Source: Chloroflexota bacterium
GTDB taxonomy: Bacteria; Chloroflexota; Dehalococcoidia; Tepidiformales; Tepidiformaceae
NCBI GenBank assembly: GCA_025350285.1
Contig: JANXYE010000485.1
Location: 1-8,556 of the forward strand
Length of the DNA stretch: 8,556 nucleotides
Direction of reading: 5' to 3'
Below are positions 6,422-8,556 of this stretch, piece by piece (the first letter of the stretch is position 1; each line of letters opens with the position of its first letter). The position numbers and the translations under genes are program-made. The notes below the pieces were generated by a model. The model worked only from the letters and a program-made list of their open reading frames with translations. It searched no databases and was not told where the DNA came from.

Positions 6422-6994
6422 TCAGGATTGCTCCTTGCTCTCCCCTGCCGGGGCGGCGTCTGGAGCCGATTCATCGACGGCCTCCGGCTCCACTTCGGCA
6501 GCGGGTTCCTCCTCCAGCGGTGCTTCGGCCGCGGCGGTCGCAGCCGCGGCCATCGCCGCAGGCGACGGCTGGAAGCTACGGGGACCGGACGACGGCGCGG
6601 CCGTCACGCGTTGGGGACGGGGTGTGGCGGGGGCGTTGACGAGGTCCACGAGTTCGATCGCCGCCATCTTCGCGTTGTCGCCTTTGCGAGACTCAATCGC
6701 GGTGATGCGCGTATAGCCACCGGGCCGTTCGCGCATGCGCGGGCCGATCTCGTCGAAGATTTTCTTGACGACCTTGGTGTCGTACACGAAGGCCAGGGCC
6801 TGGCGGCGGGCATGCAGATCACCACGCTTGCCGAGCGTGATCATCTTTTCGGCCATCGGCCGGATTTCCTTGGCCTTGGCCTCGGTCGTGGTGATCCGTT
6901 CATAGCGCAGCAGGTCTGTCACCAGGTTGCGGAACATGGCGGTCCGATGGGCGGTGTCGCGGCCGAGATGGCGGCCCGAAAGGCGGTGTCGCAT
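6422..6994 (-). CDS. rplQ: 50S ribosomal protein L17 with long Ala/Pro/Glu tail
   Basis: The protein has 190 residues. The L17 core covers about 1-119: [20 protein letters not shown] at the N-terminus, [22 protein letters not shown] (22-43), a middle helix region and [17 protein letters not shown] (103-119). Bacterial L17 is usually about 115-130 residues, so residues 120-190 are an extension rich in Ala, Pro, Ser and later Glu/Asp, probably disordered. L17 sits near the exit-tunnel side of the large subunit. The ATG follows the rpoA TAA by 3 nt. The SD GAGG lies in the last Asp/Glu codons of rpoA, 8 nt upstream. Confidence 0.97.
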   Translation of the reverse strand: MRHRLSGRHLGRDTAHRTAMFRNLVTDLLRYERITTTEAKAKEIRPMAEKMITLGKRGDLHARRQALAFVYDTKVVKKIFDEIGPRMRERPGGYTRITAIESRKGDNAKMAAIELVDLVNAPATPRPQRVTAAPSSGPRSFQPSPAAMAAAATAAAEAPLEEEPAAEVEPEAVDESAPDAAPAGESKEQS

Positions 6995-6997
6995 GGC

Positions 6998-8203
6998 TTA
7001 ATCCTCGTCGTCGGCGCCGAGCAGATCGTCGTCGCCAACTTCCTTCAGTGCTTCTTTGAGTGCCTTGCCAAGAGCGCCGAGGCTCTCCTCCTCGTCCTCT
7101 TCGTCGAGGATGACGGACCCGGAGCGGGGGCCCGAACCGGTTCCGCCGCGGCGAGCCGCTGGACGAGTGAGCGCGGTTGCGTTCCGACCCGTCTCGATGA
7201 TCGGCTTGAGCCCTTCGACGGTGCCATCGACGTAGCCGAGTTCGATAAGCCGGTCGCGCAGTTCGTCGTAGGACTTACGCCCGAAGTTGCGAAGCCCGAG
7301 CAGTTCGTCTTCGCTCTTTTCCAGAACCTGTCCAACCGTCATCAAGCCGCTGCGCTTCAGGCAGTTGTAGGCGCGGACGGAGAGCTGGAGCTCCTCGATC
7401 GGCGTGTTGTATCGATCGGGCGGCATCAGCAGGCCCGGGCTGTGCAGCGAACCGCCGCCGCCGCTAAACACCGGCGAGGGCATTGGCGGTTCTGGCCGTC
7501 CCATCGCGCTGAACAGTGCGAATTGGTCCATGAGTACATCGGCGCTCTGGCCAACGGCTTCGACGGCGCCAACCGTACCATCGGTCCAGACTTCGAGGAT
7601 GAGGCGGTCGTAGTTCGTGGACTGGCCGACGCGCGTCTTTTCGACGCGGTAGTTGACCTTACGGATAGGGGAAAAGATGGCATCGACGGGGATGACGCCG
7701 ATGGGCATTCCTTCGACGGAGCCAGCCGGGACATATCCCTTGCCGACGCGGGCGTGGAACTCGACGTTCAGGCGGGCCTTCGCATTATCGAGGGTCGCCA
7801 GGTGCAGGCCGGGATTGACGATTTCGAAATCGGCCGGGACCTGGAGGTCGCCAGCGGTGATTTCGCCGGGGCCTTCCGCGTCCAGCGCGAGGGTGCCGGG
7901 GCGGTTGCTCAGCGCGCGCAATCGGATCTCCTTGACGTTGAGGAGGAACTCCGTCGAGTCCTCCTGCATGCCGGGGATCGTCGAGAACTCGTGCTGGACC
8001 TGATCGATGCGGACGGAGGTAACGGCTGCGCCTTCGAGCGAACTCAAGAGGACGCGCCGGATGGCGTTCCCGAGGGTAATGCCATAGCCCGATTCGAGCG
8101 GCTCCGCGACGAGGCGTGCATACACGTCGGTCTCTTCCTCGACCGCGAGTTGGGCGACGACCTCTTCGACCGTCTGCCCGATCAACTCAGTGGATTCCAT
8201 CAT
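6998..8203 (-). CDS. rpoA: RNA polymerase alpha subunit with acidic C-terminal extension
   Basis: The protein has 401 residues; alpha is usually about 310-335. The N-terminal domain (about 15-232) dimerises and nucleates polymerase assembly; it contains GYGITLGNAIRRVLLSSLEG (39-58). A Gly/Pro-rich linker (about 233-263) leads to the CTD (about 264-325), with LQLSVRAYNCLKRSG and LRNFGRKSYDELRDRL. Arg277 and Asn280 match the UP-element DNA contacts R265 and N268 of E. coli. After the CTD comes a tail of about 75 residues: a Gly/Arg-rich stretch (340-363), then an acidic, helix-prone end (DEEDEEE, DDDLLGADDED). Two adjacent ATGs (8203, 8200) open the gene; GGAGAGG (8221-8215) lies 11 nt upstream of the first. 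The last codons supply the SD of rplQ. Confidence 0.98.
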   Translation of the reverse strand: MMESTELIGQTVEEVVAQLAVEEETDVYARLVAEPLESGYGITLGNAIRRVLLSSLEGAAVTSVRIDQVQHEFSTIPGMQEDSTEFLLNVKEIRLRALSNRPGTLALDAEGPGEITAGDLQVPADFEIVNPGLHLATLDNAKARLNVEFHARVGKGYVPAGSVEGMPIGVIPVDAIFSPIRKVNYRVEKTRVGQSTNYDRLILEVWTDGTVGAVEAVGQSADVLMDQFALFSAMGRPEPPMPSPVFSGGGGSLHSPGLLMPPDRYNTPIEELQLSVRAYNCLKRSGLMTVGQVLEKSEDELLGLRNFGRKSYDELRDRLIELGYVDGTVEGLKPIIETGRNATALTRPAARRGGTGSGPRSGSVILDEEDEEESLGALGKALKEALKEVGDDDLLGADDED

Positions 8204-8244
8204 ACTGCTGTGTGCCTCTCCACCTGTTTGGAGCCGGGGCCCGC

Positions 8245-8556
8245 TTAGCGCGAGTAGTACTCGATGACGATGTTTTCGTTGAAGACGTGCGATTCGCCCT
8301 GGGCCACAATCGGCTCGGCGGCCATACGCGACGTCATTTGTCCGTTGTCTACGGAGAGCCAGGACGGGGCGTTTTTGGCGCGCATTCCCAGTTGCTGAAT
8401 CTTGAAGAACTCGCTGCGCAGACCGCGCGGCGTGAAGCCAACGAGGTCGCCAATCTTCAGGTGGGCGGAGGGGATGTCGAGCTTGCGGCCGTTCACGGTG
8501 ATGATACCGTGGCGGACGATCTGGCGGCCCTGGCTGCGCGAATCGGAGAACCCCGA
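8245..8556 (-). CDS. rpsD: 30S ribosomal protein S4, C-terminal part (cut by window edge)
   Basis: The last 103 residues are present; the gene continues beyond 8556. The visible part starts inside the S4 RNA-binding domain (SRSQGRQIVRHGIITVNG, then DIPSAHLKIGDLVGF) and continues with the S4 C-terminal region: PSWLSVDNGQM, FNENIVIEYYSR. S4 is a primary 16S rRNA binding protein and in some bacteria a translational repressor of its operon. The 41-bp gap to rpoA (8204-8244) shows no hairpin or promoter I can support, so rpoA is probably co-transcribed. An apparent internal start at 8496 (GTG, a Val codon) is not the real start. Confidence 0.97.
   Translation of the reverse strand, partial: SGFSDSRSQGRQIVRHGIITVNGRKLDIPSAHLKIGDLVGFTPRGLRSEFFKIQQLGMRAKNAPSWLSVDNGQMTSRMAAEPIVAQGESHVFNENIVIEYYSR

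Noticed and set aside
5693..8248. 851-codon open frame on the plus strand
   Set aside because: It is antisense to truA, rplQ and rpoA, all clear conserved genes; its protein looks like no family. It is a GC-rich shadow frame.

Overview
This is a GC-rich bacterial chromosomal window with four blocks. The genes are tightly packed, and several proteins carry long low-complexity tails. My best guess is a member of Chloroflexota (Dehalococcoidia/Tepidiformia-like). That guess rests on general character (GC content, hairpin-type CCCTC...GAGGG repeats, TTG/GTG starts, possible leaderless genes) and not on a diagnostic marker, so confidence is low.

Left edge (1-785): two copies of a 28-bp hairpin repeat are followed by a minus-strand gene that ordinary gene calling would split at an in-frame TGA. 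Read through, it is a complete 172-residue UGSC-family selenoprotein. The TGA at 386-384 is followed at once by Gly-Ser-Cys, the family signature. A small stem-loop that fits the bacterial SECIS description lies at the right distance, and there is a clean TTG start with a Shine-Dalgarno site and an extended -10 promoter. This is the most interesting item in the window.

Middle (786-4665): a membrane-anchored SGNH/GDSL-type (DUF459-like) hydrolase is transcribed away from the selenoprotein. It converges with 2 bp to spare on a translationally coupled two-component pair, a NarL/LuxR-type response regulator and a HisKA_3 histidine kinase. Divergent from the kinase is a six-helix membrane protein of unknown function, which ends in a strong hairpin terminator. 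The hydrolase and the kinase both have a TANNNT box at exactly -12 to -7 from their ATG, suggesting leaderless transcripts.

Right half (4731-8556): the end of the conserved ribosomal-protein/RNA polymerase operon, all on the minus strand: rpsD (partial), rpoA, rplQ, truA, rplM, rpsI. Junctions are 3-nt gaps or a 4-nt overlap from rpoA onward, and SD sequences often sit inside the preceding gene. RpoA, L17 and L13 all have C-terminal extensions; those of RpoA and L17 are long and acidic or Ala/Pro/Glu-rich.
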